A stretch of DNA of 64,000 nt from Methylobacterium oryzae. GTDB taxonomy: Bacteria; Pseudomonadota; Alphaproteobacteria; Rhizobiales; Beijerinckiaceae. A program made the position numbers and the translations under genes. The notes below the pieces were generated by a model that was given only the letters and a program-made list of their open reading frames with translations, had not been told where the DNA came from and made no database searches. The stretch spans positions 936,501 to 1,000,500 of the forward strand of contig NZ_CP090349.1 in NCBI RefSeq assembly GCF_021398735.1. Direction: 5' to 3'. Below, piece by piece: positions 51,036 to 60,240 of the stretch (within the stretch, counting starts at the first letter, position 1; each line of letters starts with the position of its first letter).

Positions 51036-51953
51036 TCACGCCGCCCTGCGCGCCTCCGTCTCCCGCGCCCGGCTGGTGCGGCCGTCGACGCTCACCGGCG
51101 CGACGCCCTGGATCGTCACGCGGCGGACCACGCGGGGCGCCTCGCCGTAATCGTCCACCGCCCGGTGGACCGTGGCGCGGTTGTCCCAGATCGCCACGTC
51201 GCCCGTCCGCCACGACCAGCGCACGGTGTTCTCGGGCCGGGTCGCGTGGTCGTGGAAGATCGCCAGCAGGTGCTGCGAATCCGCGGTGGTCAGGCCCAGG
51301 ATCCGCTGGATGAAGTGGCCGACGATCAGCGAGCGCTCCCCGGTCTCCGGGTGGACGTGGACCAGCGGGTGCTCGGTCTCGAACACGGTCCTGGTGAACA
51401 CCTCGTCGTAGCGCCGCCGCCCGGCCTCCGACACGTTCACCCGGCCGCCGACATAGTCGTAGACGTTCGAGTGCAGCGCCCAGAGCTTGTCGGCGAGGTC
51501 GCGCAGGGGCTCGGGCAGGTCCGCGTAGGCCGCCGCCGTGTTGGCCCAGAGCGTGTCGCCGCCGTGGGGCGGCAGCGTCACGGCCCGCAGGATCGAGAGC
51601 GCCGGGTAGGCCGGCACGAAGGTCACGTCGGTGTGCCAGGAACTCGCCCGCTCGCCCCGGCTGCCGTCGATGTCGAGGATTCCCGCCGTGCCGGCGAGGG
51701 AGGGCACGGTCGGATGCGGGACGAGGTCGCCGAGGCGCCGGCCGAACGCCTCCTGCCCGGCCTCGTCGAGGTCCTGGTCGCGGAAGAACACCACTTTGTG
51801 GGTGTTCAGCGCCTGCCGGATCGCCGCGACCGTCCCGTCGTCCAAGTCACCCGAGAGGGTGACGCCGCGGATCTCCGCGCCGATGCGGCCGGCGACGCGG
51901 CGGATGTCGAGGGCAGGGGCGGATGCGTGCAGGGGCTGGGGGATGGCGCTCAT
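51036..51953 (-). CDS. TauD/TfdA-family Fe(II)/2-oxoglutarate dioxygenase
   Basis: A 305-aa dioxygenase. The Fe(II) ligands are His107 and Asp109 (SSWHTDVTF) and distal His262 (NRATVHRAV), with an Arg near 275 for 2-oxoglutarate. Family members release sulfite from taurine or cleave related aryl/alkyl substrates; TauD-like length. The substrate cannot be fixed. It is inserted between gp11 and gp12 of the GTA on the opposite strand, with no tau transport genes nearby. Confidence 0.9.
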   Translation of the reverse strand: MSAIPQPLHASAPALDIRRVAGRIGAEIRGVTLSGDLDDGTVAAIRQALNTHKVVFFRDQDLDEAGQEAFGRRLGDLVPHPTVPSLAGTAGILDIDGSRGERASSWHTDVTFVPAYPALSILRAVTLPPHGGDTLWANTAAAYADLPEPLRDLADKLWALHSNVYDYVGGRVNVSEAGRRRYDEVFTRTVFETEHPLVHVHPETGERSLIVGHFIQRILGLTTADSQHLLAIFHDHATRPENTVRWSWRTGDVAIWDNRATVHRAVDDYGEAPRVVRRVTIQGVAPVSVDGRTSRARETEARRAA

Positions 51954-52337
51954 CGGAAGGTTTCCCTGGCAGAACGGCGCCGCGTCGTGCGGATCGCGCG
52001 GTGAACCGAGATGTGCGGACCGAGAGGACTTCGGAGAACATCCGCTTCGGTGCGGCGATCTTCGATCAACTGCCGTCCCGTGTCGATGAACGGCGCTTTT
52101 GATTTTCCGGCGCCTCTCGGAAGACTTTTTTCAGCTGCTCCGATCCGGCAGCGATACCGTTCCCCGGGCGTCGCGCGGGATCTGCGGCCCGGCCTCCGTC
52201 CTCGCGGGCGGAGCGAAGCGATCCCGGAGTGCCACGGTCACGGATGTCGCGCTGCCCTGGGTCGCGTCGCTGCGCTCGCGAGGACGCCCCGGAAGACCGG
52301 CGCGGCCCTGTCGCCACCCGAACCGGAGAGGCCCGCC
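51954..52337. other. Intergenic region between the dioxygenase and GTA gp12
   Basis: 384 bases without a supportable gene. A locally AT-richer stretch at 52085-52150 could hold a promoter for gp12 onward, or for the dioxygenase. I see no clean hexamer pair. Confidence 0.4.
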
Positions 52338-52979
52338 ATGGCCGACGATTTCCACGAGGTGCTGTTCCCACTCGACGTCTCGCTGCGCGCCGGCGGCGGC
52401 CCGCAGCGGCTCACCGAGATCGTGACCCTGGCCTCGGGCCGGGAGCACCGGAACGGCCGCTGGGCCGATTCCCGCCGCCGCTACGAGGCCGGGTTCGGGA
52501 TGCGCGGCCTCGACGCCCTGCACGCCGTGCTGGCCTTCTTCGAGGAGCGGCGCGGGCGGCTCTACGGATTCCGGTTCCGCGACCGGGTCGACGACCGCTC
52601 CGGGCCGCCCGGCCGACCGACGAGTCCCTCTGACCAGCCGCTAGGCACCGGCGACGGCGCCACCGCGTCCTTCCCGCTGGTCAAGACCTACGGGTTCGGC
52701 TTCGCGCCCTACAGGCGCCGGATCGCCAAGCCGGTGGCCGGCAGCGTCCGGGTGGCGGTCGGCGGCCGGGAGGTCGAGCCCGGCGCCTTCGCGTGCGACC
52801 CGACGACCGGCCTCGTCACCTTCGCGGCGGGCCGCGTCCCGCCGCCCGGCGCCGCCGTGACGGCGGGCTTCGCCTTCGACGTGCCGGTCCGGTTCGACAC
52901 CGACGCGCTGACCATCGACCTCGCCGCCTTCACGGCCGGGGAGATCCCGAAGGTGCCGCTCGTCGAGATCGTGCCCTGA
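52338..52979 (+). CDS. GTA gp12: DUF2460 distal tail protein
   Basis: A 213-aa DUF2460 protein: FHEVLFPLDVSLRAGGGPQRLTEIVTLASGREHRNGRWADSRR is the family signature, then FFEERRGRLYGFRFRD and a C-terminal VPVRFDTDALTIDL. It forms the hexameric distal tail ring joining tube and baseplate. ATG at 52338 with GGAGAGG upstream. Confidence 0.93.
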   Translation: MADDFHEVLFPLDVSLRAGGGPQRLTEIVTLASGREHRNGRWADSRRRYEAGFGMRGLDALHAVLAFFEERRGRLYGFRFRDRVDDRSGPPGRPTSPSDQPLGTGDGATASFPLVKTYGFGFAPYRRRIAKPVAGSVRVAVGGREVEPGAFACDPTTGLVTFAAGRVPPPGAAVTAGFAFDVPVRFDTDALTIDLAAFTAGEIPKVPLVEIVP

Positions 52980-52993
52980 GGAGGCGTGACGCC

Positions 52994-53869
52994 ATGCGCG
53001 ACATCCCGGAGGCCTTCGCGGCCCATCTCGCCGGCGGGGTGACCACCCTGTGCCGCTGCTGGTCCCTGCGGCGGCGGGACGGGCTCGCCCTCGGCTTCAC
53101 CGACCACGACCGCGACCTGACCGTCGCGGGCCTCGTCCACGCCGCCCGCACCGGGCTGGAGGCGGCCGAGGCCAGCGCCGAGCTCGGCTTCGCGGTCTCG
53201 GGCGGCGACGTGGCGGGAGCGCTCAGCGGCCTCGGCCTCACCGAGGCGGACATCGCCGGCGGCCTCTACGATGGCGCCGCCGTGGAGACCTGGCTGGTCG
53301 ACTGGCGCGACACGGAGACCCGGCTCCTCCTCGACGTCGCCACGATCGGCGAGGTGCGCCGGGACGGCGACGCCTTCGTGGCGGAGCTGCGCGGCCTCGC
53401 GCACCGGCTCGGCGCCGAGCGGGGCCGCACCTACCGGGCGACCTGCGGCGCCGATCTCGGCGATGCCCGATGCCGGGTGGACCGCGCCGCGTGGACGACG
53501 GCCGGCCGGGTGACCGGCGTCCCGGAGCCGGCCACGCTCGCGGCGGCGCTCGCCGGGTCCTTCGCGGACGGCCTGTTCACCGGCGGGCGCCTGACCTGGA
53601 CGACGGGCGCCAATGCCGGGCTCGCGGCCGACGTGCGCCTCCAGCTCGGGCCCCTGATCGAGCTCTGGACGGTGCCGCCCCGGCCGGTCGCCGCCGGCGA
53701 CAGGTTCAGCCTGACGGCCGGGTGCGACAAGCGCCTCGCCACCTGCCGCGACCGCTTCGCCAACGCGGTCAATTTCCAGGGCTTCCCGCACATGCCCGGC
53801 AACGACGCGGTCATGCGGGCGGTCCCCGGCTCGGACCCCATCCTCGACGGCGGGAGCCTCTTCCGATGA
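52994..53869 (+). CDS. GTA gp13: DUF2163 baseplate hub protein
   Basis: A 291-aa DUF2163 protein: LCRCWSLRRRDGLALGFTDHDRDL at the start, a central beta domain, and a cysteine-containing C-terminal part with CGADLGDARCRVD and GCDKRLATCRDRFANAVNFQGFPHMPG. The four-cysteine arrangement resembles lambda gpL-type tail proteins that hold an Fe-S cluster. ATG at 52994; stop overlaps the gp14 ATG (ATGA). Confidence 0.93.
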   Translation: MRDIPEAFAAHLAGGVTTLCRCWSLRRRDGLALGFTDHDRDLTVAGLVHAARTGLEAAEASAELGFAVSGGDVAGALSGLGLTEADIAGGLYDGAAVETWLVDWRDTETRLLLDVATIGEVRRDGDAFVAELRGLAHRLGAERGRTYRATCGADLGDARCRVDRAAWTTAGRVTGVPEPATLAAALAGSFADGLFTGGRLTWTTGANAGLAADVRLQLGPLIELWTVPPRPVAAGDRFSLTAGCDKRLATCRDRFANAVNFQGFPHMPGNDAVMRAVPGSDPILDGGSLFR

Positions 53870-54414
53870 GCGCGATGCGCCGCGAGATCGGCCGGGATAT
53901 CGGTGTCGCGGCGCTCGGCGAGGCGCGGCTGTGGCTGGGCACGCCCTACCGCCACCAGGCGTCGCTGCGCGGCGTGGGCTGCGACTGCCTGGGCCTGCTG
54001 CGCGGGGTCTGGCGCGGGCTCTACGGCGCCGAGCCGGAGGTGCCGCCGCCCTATTCCGGCACCTGGGCGGAATCGGCCGCGCCCGGGACCGACCCGCTCA
54101 CCGAGGCGGCCGCCCGCCACCTCGTGCCGGTGCCCGGACCCCTGGCGGACCTGGCGCCGCGGCCGGGCGACGTCCTGCTCTTCGCCTTCCGCCGCCACCT
54201 GCCGGCTCGCCACTGCGCCATCGCCACCGGCGCCGGCGCGATGATCCACGCCCACGACGGGGCCGCCGTCACCGAGGTGGCGCTCACCGGATGGTGGCGG
54301 CGGCACGCGACGGGGGTGTTCCGGTTTCCGGCGCGCTGCGGCGCCTACGAGGAACGCGTCGATACGGTGAGCTTGACGCCGAGCACGTCCATGATCTTGC
54401 GGACCGTCTCGTAG
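53866..54414 (+). CDS. GTA gp14: NlpC/P60-type cell wall peptidase with altered C-terminus
   Basis: A 182-aa NlpC/P60 peptidase. Catalytic Cys41 (GVGCDCLGLL), His116 (PARHCAIATG) and a third polar residue further on (MIHAHDG); RPGDVLLFAFRRHLP is also typical. It probably opens peptidoglycan during DNA delivery. The domain ends near GVFRFPARC (about residue 157); the last 23 residues read through into DNA antisense to the antidote gene (54345-54414), so the original stop appears to have been lost when the toxin-antitoxin pair arrived. Confidence 0.88.
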   Translation: MSAMRREIGRDIGVAALGEARLWLGTPYRHQASLRGVGCDCLGLLRGVWRGLYGAEPEVPPPYSGTWAESAAPGTDPLTEAAARHLVPVPGPLADLAPRPGDVLLFAFRRHLPARHCAIATGAGAMIHAHDGAAVTEVALTGWWRRHATGVFRFPARCGAYEERVDTVSLTPSTSMILRTVS

Positions 54415-54629
54415 CGGAGCTTCGAGCCCGGCGTCAGCGCCTTGTAGAGGCTCTCCCGACCGACACCCGCTTCCCGGGCGATCTGCGCCATGCCGCGTGC
54501 CTTCGCGACATCGCCCAGGGCCGCGATGAACAGCTCGGGGTCGGGGTCGTCGAGCGCCGCCGCCAGGTATTCGGCAATCGCCTCCTCACTGTCGAGGAAT
54601 TCCGAGGCGTCGAACGGTGTGAAACGCAT
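54345..54629 (-). CDS. Addiction module antidote protein (HigA-like)
   Basis: A 94-aa antidote: FDASEFLDSEEAIAEYLAAALDDPDPELFIAALGDVAKARGMAQIAREAG, then GRESLYKALTPGSKLRYETVRKIMDVLGVKL, an HTH typical of the probable addiction module antidote family. It binds the toxin and its own promoter. ATG at 54627-54629 overlaps the toxin stop by one base. Its 3' end overlaps gp14 by 70 bp in antisense. Confidence 0.93.
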   Translation of the reverse strand: MRFTPFDASEFLDSEEAIAEYLAAALDDPDPELFIAALGDVAKARGMAQIAREAGVGRESLYKALTPGSKLRYETVRKIMDVLGVKLTVSTRSS

Positions 54630-54931
54630 CAGGTGATTCCGTCGAGAGAGGCGGCCATGGATTTGGCCCTCTGAATGTCCCGTGTCTGACTGGACTTATC
54701 GCCGCCGCACAGGAGCAGGTACGTTACCTCGCCGCGTCGGACATAGTACACGCGAAAGCCCGGGCCATACGGGATCCGTATCTCGAACACACCTGTTCCG
54801 ACCGGTTCGGCATCCCCGAAATTGCCGAGCCCCGCGCTGCGGATACGTGCCGCGATGCGTGCCCTGGCGCGGTGATCCTTCAGGCCCGTGAGCCAAGTCC
54901 GGACGGTGTCGGACAGCAGGATCGTCGTCAC
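54629..54931 (-). CDS. RelE/ParE-superfamily addiction module toxin (HigB-like)
   Basis: A 100-aa toxin: VRTWLTGLKDHRARARIAARIRSAGLGNFGDAEPVGTGVFEIRIPYGPGFRVYYVRRG, then LLLCGGDKSSQTRDIQRAKSMA. This is the signature of the putative addiction module killer proteins, which resemble RelE-type ribosome-dependent mRNA interferases. The toxin gene precedes the antidote gene, the HigBA-type order. GTG at 54931. Located between gp14 and gp15, 75 nt before the gp15 start, so promoter regions of both may overlap. Confidence 0.93.
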   Translation of the reverse strand: MTTILLSDTVRTWLTGLKDHRARARIAARIRSAGLGNFGDAEPVGTGVFEIRIPYGPGFRVYYVRRGEVTYLLLCGGDKSSQTRDIQRAKSMAASLDGIT

Positions 54932-55006
54932 CGATCGAACGTATCCGATCGGATACGGACCGGCAACCCGTCCACGCGATACCGCCATCAGATCCGGAGC
55001 CCCGCC

Positions 55007-58000
55007 ATGGCGACGCTGATCCTGTCCTCGGCCGGCGCGGCGGTCGGCACCGCCCTCGGAGGCCCGATCGGCGGCCTGGTCGGGCGCGCGCTCGGCTCCG
55101 TCGCGGGCGCGGCCCTCGGCGGCGCCCTGTCGGGGTCCGGGCGGCACGCGCGCTTCGTCGAGGGGCCGCGGCTCGCCGACGTGGCCGGGCTCACCTCCAC
55201 CGAGGGCGATCCGATCCCGCGGGTCTACGGGCGGGCGCGGATCGGCGGCACCCTGATCTGGGCGACCCGACCGCTGGAGGTCGCCAACACCACCGTCGCC
55301 CGCGCGGCCGCGCCCTCCAAGGGCCTGGGCGGGCTCGCGGGCGGCCCGAGGACCGTCACCACCCGCTACAGCTACTTCGCCAACCTCGCGGTCGGCCTGT
55401 GCGAGGGCGAGATCGCCTGCGTCCGCCGGATCTGGGCGGACGGGCGGGAGATCGACCAAGCCGGCCTGACCCTGCGGGTCCATACCGGCGGCCCCGGCCA
55501 GGAGCCGGACCCGCTGATCGTCGCCAAGGAGGGCGCGGAGAACGCGCCCGCCTATCGCGGCCTCGCCTACGCGGTGTTCGAGAACCTCGCCCTCGCGGCC
55601 TTCGGCAACCGCGTCCCGCAATTCGCCTTCGAGGTGATCCGCCCGGTCAACGGCCTGTTCGACCGCGTGCGCGCCGTCGACCTGATCCCCGGCGCCAGCG
55701 AGTTCGGCCTCGATCCGGACCGCGTCACCGTCGATCTCGGGCTCGGCCGCACCGAGGCCGCCAACCGGCACCAGCTCCAGCGCGGCACCGACGTGATCGC
55801 CTCCCTCGACGCGCTCCAGGCGCTGTGCCCGAATCTGCGCCGGGTCGCCGTGGTGGCGACGTGGTTCGGCACCGACCTGCGGGCGGGATCCTGCCGGGTC
55901 GTGCCCAAGGTCGAGGCCGCCGACAAGCGCGCCCGGCCGGAGGATTGGCGCGTCGCCGGGATCGCCCGCGACCGGGCCGAGACGGTCTCGACCCTGCCGG
56001 ACGGCAGCCCGGCCTACGGCGGCACGCCGGCGGATGCGGGCCTGACCCGGCTGATCGCCGAGCTGGCGCGCCGGGGGCTGGCGGTGTCGCTCTACCCGTT
56101 CGTCATGATGGACGTGCCGGCCGGCAACGCGCTCCCCGATCCGCACGCCCCCGGCGCCGCGCAGCCCGCCTATCCCTGGCGCGGCCGCATCACCTGCGAT
56201 CCGGCCCCGGGCCTTCCGGGGAGCCCGGACGGGACCGCCGCGGCCGACGCGCAGGTCGCGGCCTTCTTCGCGGGTGGCTACCGCGACGCGGTCCTGCACT
56301 ACGCAGACCTCGCGGCCGGCTGGGCGGCCTCGGGCACGCCCCTCGCGGCCTTCGTGATCGGCAGCGAGCTCGTCGGCCTGACCCGGGTGCGCGGCGCGGC
56401 CGGCTACCCGGCGGTGCGGGCCCTGCGCGACCTCGCCGCCGCGCTCCGCGACCGCCTCGGCCCGGCCGTCACCCTGGTCTACGCGGCGGACTGGACCGAG
56501 TACGGCGCCCATGTGGGCGACGGCGGCGCCACCGTCCGCTTCCCCCTCGACGACCTGTTCGCCGACCCGAACATCGGCGCCGTCGGGATCGACTGGTACC
56601 CGCCCGTCTCCGACTGGCGCGACGACCCGGACCACGCCGACCTCGCGGTGACGGGCGACATCGCCGACCGGGCCTATCTGAAGGCCCGGGGTGCGTCCGG
56701 CGAGGCCTTCGACTGGTACTACGCCGACGCGGCCGACCGCGCCGCCCAGGCCCGCCGGCCGATCACCGACGGCGCCGCCGGCAAGCCCTGGATCTACCGG
56801 GCCAAGGACCTCGTCGCGTGGTGGTCGAGCCCGCACGTGGAGCGCGACGGCGGCGTCGAGACCCGCACCACCGCCTGGGTGCCGGCCGGCAAGCCGATCT
56901 GGCTCACCGAGATCGGCGTTCCGGCGGTGGACAAGGGCACCAACGGCCCCAACGTCTTCCCGGACCCGAAATCGTCCGAGAGCGCCGTCCCGCCGGAATC
57001 CCGCGCCCTGCGCGACGAGCTGATCCAGCTCCGCGGGCTGGAGGCCGTGATCGCGCGGTTCGACCCGGCCGTGCCGGGCTTCCGGGAGGCCGACAACCCG
57101 GTCTCGCCGGTCTACGGCGGCCGCATGATCGATCCCGACGGGATCTTCGTCTGGGCCTGGGACGCGCGGCCCTTCCCGGCCTTCCCGACGGTGCGGGGCG
57201 TCTGGGCCGACGCCGCCAACTGGCGGGTCGGCCACTGGATCACCGGCCGGATCGAGGGCTGCGACCTCGACCTGCTGGTCCAGCGGATCCTCGCGGATTT
57301 CGGGTTCGACGCGCCGGTCTCCGTGGAGGCCGCCGCCTATCTCGACGGCTACGTGATCGACCGGCCGCTCACGGCGCGGGGCGCCCTGGAGACCCTGGCG
57401 GAGGTCTACGGTCTCGACGTCTCGGCGGTGGCCGGGACCCTGCGGCTGCGCGGTCCCCGGCGCGACCGGCCCGTGATCCTGGCCGAGACCGACCTCGTCC
57501 GGCTGTCGGAGGAGCGGCCGGTCCTGCACCAGGTCCGGGCCGAGGAGAGCGCCCTGCCGCGCTCCGTGGAGCTCGGGATCACCGATTCCGAGAGCCCGGA
57601 TTACCGGCGCGCCGCGGCCTCGGCCGTGCGGCCCGCCGGCCTGCGGCGGCGCGAGACCCGGATCGAGGCGGCGATCGTCACCCGCCGGGAGACCGCCGAC
57701 GGCTTGGCCGAGGCGCTGCTCGACCGGCTGATCGCGACCCGCGACACCGCGGTGTTCACGCTGAGTCCGCGCCGGGTCGAGCTGGAGCCCGGCGACCTCC
57801 TGGCGGTCCCGGCCGACGTGCCCGGCGGCGCGGTCCTGCGCCGGATCGACCGGATCGACGACGCGCCCACGGGCCGCCGGATCGAGGCGAGCGGCGTGCC
57901 GCCCCGGGCGGGGCCCGGGCGCGGGCTGCCCCGCGCGATGGCCCGGGCCGAGGTGGCGCCGCCCGCCTTTCCCGGCCCGCCGCTCGCCCTGGCCCTCGAC

Positions 58001-58915
58001 CTGCCGGTCGACCGCGGCGACCCCACGGTCCTTCAATCCTGCGCGGTGGCGGCCGAGCCCTGGCCCGGCGCGGTCGCGATCTGGCGCGCCGCGGGCGACG
58101 GGCCGCTCGCCCTGCACCGCCTCGTCGACTACCCGGCCTGCCTCGGGCGCACCCTGTCGGCGCTGCCGCCCGGCCCGCTCTGGCGCATCCAGCGGGGCGC
58201 GCATCTCGACGTCGCCCTGCGGCGCGGCGCGACGCTGGCCTCGATCGGGGCGGGCGCGATGCTGGCCGGGGGCAACCTGTTCGCCCTGCTCGGCGCGGAC
58301 GGGACCGTGGAGTTGCTCGGCGCCGCGTCCGCGGTCCTGACCGGGCCCGACACCTACCGGCTGTCCGGCTTCCTGCGCGGGCTCGCGGGCAGCGAGGCGG
58401 CGGCGGGGCGGGTCTGCCCGGCGGGGAGCCTGATCGTGCGCCTCGACGACGGCGCCGTGGCGCCCCTGGTCGACCGGCTGGACGAGGTCGGCCGCGCGTT
58501 CCGCTACCGGATCGGGCCGGCGGATCGCGACCCGGCCGACCCGGCCTTCACCGAGATCACCGCCACGGCCGGCGTCGCGGCGCTGACGCCGCTGCGGCCG
58601 GTCCACCTGCGGGCGCGGCGCGCGGCGGACGGGGTGCGGCTCTCGTGGATCCGGCGGGCCCGCCGCGACGGCGACGCCTGGGAGCCGGCCGAGATCCCGC
58701 TCGACGAGCCGGAAACCTACGCCGTGACGGTGTTCTCGGACGCCGGTACGGCCCTGCGCACGCTCCGGGCCGAGGCCCAGCACTGCCTCTACGCGGACGA
58801 GGCGGCCGATTTCGGCGACGCCCAGACGCATCTCGACGTCGCGGTGGCGCAGATCGGTCTCGTCGTCGGGTCCGGACCCGCCTGCCGCGCCCGTATCCCT
58901 GTCCGCTCGGCCTGA
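55007..58915 (+). CDS. GTA gp15: megatron/host-specificity tail protein
   Basis: A 1302-aa baseplate protein. N-terminal Gly/Ala-rich transmembrane-like stretch (about 1-45, AAVGTALGGPIGGLVGRAL), a tail-protein domain (about 50-270), and a glycoside-hydrolase TIM-barrel-like domain (about 300-700: YPFVMMDVPAGN, AAFVIGSELVGLTRVRG, GIDWYPPVSDW). Phage-tail modules lead to the C-terminal beta-rich receptor/needle region. In RcGTA the equivalent protein forms the tip that reaches the recipient envelope. ATG at 55007 with GGAGCCCC leader; the ORF upstream runs through the toxin promoter and is not used. Confidence 0.95.
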   Translation: MATLILSSAGAAVGTALGGPIGGLVGRALGSVAGAALGGALSGSGRHARFVEGPRLADVAGLTSTEGDPIPRVYGRARIGGTLIWATRPLEVANTTVARAAAPSKGLGGLAGGPRTVTTRYSYFANLAVGLCEGEIACVRRIWADGREIDQAGLTLRVHTGGPGQEPDPLIVAKEGAENAPAYRGLAYAVFENLALAAFGNRVPQFAFEVIRPVNGLFDRVRAVDLIPGASEFGLDPDRVTVDLGLGRTEAANRHQLQRGTDVIASLDALQALCPNLRRVAVVATWFGTDLRAGSCRVVPKVEAADKRARPEDWRVAGIARDRAETVSTLPDGSPAYGGTPADAGLTRLIAELARRGLAVSLYPFVMMDVPAGNALPDPHAPGAAQPAYPWRGRITCDPAPGLPGSPDGTAAADAQVAAFFAGGYRDAVLHYADLAAGWAASGTPLAAFVIGSELVGLTRVRGAAGYPAVRALRDLAAALRDRLGPAVTLVYAADWTEYGAHVGDGGATVRFPLDDLFADPNIGAVGIDWYPPVSDWRDDPDHADLAVTGDIADRAYLKARGASGEAFDWYYADAADRAAQARRPITDGAAGKPWIYRAKDLVAWWSSPHVERDGGVETRTTAWVPAGKPIWLTEIGVPAVDKGTNGPNVFPDPKSSESAVPPESRALRDELIQLRGLEAVIARFDPAVPGFREADNPVSPVYGGRMIDPDGIFVWAWDARPFPAFPTVRGVWADAANWRVGHWITGRIEGCDLDLLVQRILADFGFDAPVSVEAAAYLDGYVIDRPLTARGALETLAEVYGLDVSAVAGTLRLRGPRRDRPVILAETDLVRLSEERPVLHQVRAEESALPRSVELGITDSESPDYRRAAASAVRPAGLRRRETRIEAAIVTRRETADGLAEALLDRLIATRDTAVFTLSPRRVELEPGDLLAVPADVPGGAVLRRIDRIDDAPTGRRIEASGVPPRAGPGRGLPRAMARAEVAPPAFPGPPLALALDLPVDRGDPTVLQSCAVAAEPWPGAVAIWRAAGDGPLALHRLVDYPACLGRTLSALPPGPLWRIQRGAHLDVALRRGATLASIGAGAMLAGGNLFALLGADGTVELLGAASAVLTGPDTYRLSGFLRGLAGSEAAAGRVCPAGSLIVRLDDGAVAPLVDRLDEVGRAFRYRIGPADRDPADPAFTEITATAGVAALTPLRPVHLRARRAADGVRLSWIRRARRDGDAWEPAEIPLDEPETYAVTVFSDAGTALRTLRAEAQHCLYADEAADFGDAQTHLDVAVAQIGLVVGSGPACRARIPVRSA

Positions 58916-58946
58916 CCGCTCGACCTGACCGCCCGGGAGCCGCCCC

Positions 58947-60203
58947 ATGTCCGACGCCACGCCCCATCTCGGCCTGCCGCTGATCGCCGCGAGCCAGGCG
59001 CAGAAGCACGTCACCCACAACGAGGCGCTCGGCCTGCTCGACGCGCTCGTCCAGCTCGCCTGCCTGGACAAGGACCTCGCCGCGCCGCCGCCGGGCCCCG
59101 CGGAGGGCGACCGCTACCTCGTGGCCGCCGCCGAGCCCGGGGGCGCCTGGGCGGGGCTCGCGGGCCAGGTGGTGCGCTACGCCGACGGGGTCTGGACCGG
59201 CGCCGCGCCGCGGGCCGGCTGGCTCGCCTGGCTGATCGACGAGGTCGACCTCTACGTCTTCGACGGCGCGGCCTGGACGAGCCTCCGCCGCGCGCTGACC
59301 GCGCTCCAGAGCGTCGGCCGCCTCGGGATCAACACGGCGGCCGACGCCACCAACCGTCTCGCGGTGAAGTCCGACTCCGCGCTCCTGACCTGGGACGACG
59401 CCACGCCGGGCACCGGCGACATGCGGGTCTTCGTCAACCGGAAATCCGCCGCCCGCGACGCCGCCCTGGTCTTCGAGACCGGCTACGCGGCGCGGGCGCT
59501 GCTGGGCACCCTCGGGAGCGACGACTTCACCCTGAAGGTCTCGCCCGACGGCGCCGCCTTCGCCACGGCGCTCACCGCCTCGGCCCGGACCGGCGGGATC
59601 GACTTCGCCTCGGCGGAGACCGCCCTCGCGGCCGCCCCCACCACCGACCTCGGCGCGGCCGGCACCCGGCGGGTGCTCGTCACCGGCGCGGCCCGGATCG
59701 CGAGCTTCGGCGCCGCCGCCGACCGGGAGCGGTTCGTGCGCTTCTCGGGCGCCGCGACCCTGGTCCACGATCCCGAAGTGCTGGTGCTGCCGACCCGCGC
59801 CGATCTCGTGACAGCCGCCGACGACACCTGCATCGCCACCTCGGATGCGGCGGGCCGCTGGCGCGTGCGCCACTACCAGCGCGCCGACGGGACGCCGCTG
59901 GCGACCGGCGCGCAGGTGCTCGGCGCGAACGGGTCGGTGCGGCTCCCGGGTGGCCTGATCGCGCAATGGGGGCTCGTCACCGCCGCCGAGGCGGATGTCG
60001 CGGTGGCGTTCGGCATCGCCTTCCCGGGGAGCTGCCTCGGCGTCTGGGCGCAGCCGGTCGCCGGCGCCGGCGACGCGCTCCACGCCGCGCAGGTCAGCGA
60101 CGTGGCGGCCACCGGGTTCACGCTCCGCACCCGCCGCGCGACGTCCGGCTCCGTGGCGGGGGTCGGGTCGGTGCCGACCTACTGGCTGGCGCTGGGCGCG
60201 TGA
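58947..60203 (+). CDS. DUF2793 protein, GTA tail fibre-like
   Basis: A 418-aa DUF2793 protein: PHLGLPLIAASQAQKHVTHNEALGLLDALVQLACLDKDL is the family start, then a Trp-rich GPAEGDRYLVAAAEPGGAWAGLAGQVV domain. A repetitive beta-rich shaft follows (about 110-330), and the C-terminus resembles a gp53-like receptor-binding region (GLIAQWGLVTAAEADVAVAFGIAFPGSC). DUF2793 domains occur in GTA fibres and in phage tail fibres. Starts 31 nt after gp15, same strand, so likely the last gene of the GTA transcript. Confidence 0.87.
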   Translation: MSDATPHLGLPLIAASQAQKHVTHNEALGLLDALVQLACLDKDLAAPPPGPAEGDRYLVAAAEPGGAWAGLAGQVVRYADGVWTGAAPRAGWLAWLIDEVDLYVFDGAAWTSLRRALTALQSVGRLGINTAADATNRLAVKSDSALLTWDDATPGTGDMRVFVNRKSAARDAALVFETGYAARALLGTLGSDDFTLKVSPDGAAFATALTASARTGGIDFASAETALAAAPTTDLGAAGTRRVLVTGAARIASFGAAADRERFVRFSGAATLVHDPEVLVLPTRADLVTAADDTCIATSDAAGRWRVRHYQRADGTPLATGAQVLGANGSVRLPGGLIAQWGLVTAAEADVAVAFGIAFPGSCLGVWAQPVAGAGDALHAAQVSDVAATGFTLRTRRATSGSVAGVGSVPTYWLALGA

Positions 60204-60240
60204 GCGCCGCGGATCCGCAGGCGGCGCCTCGCGGCCGCTC

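Noticed and set aside
54629..59071. A 1480-codon open frame on the minus strand
   Set aside because: Apart from the 100-aa toxin at its end, it is antisense to gp15 with no domain-like pattern.
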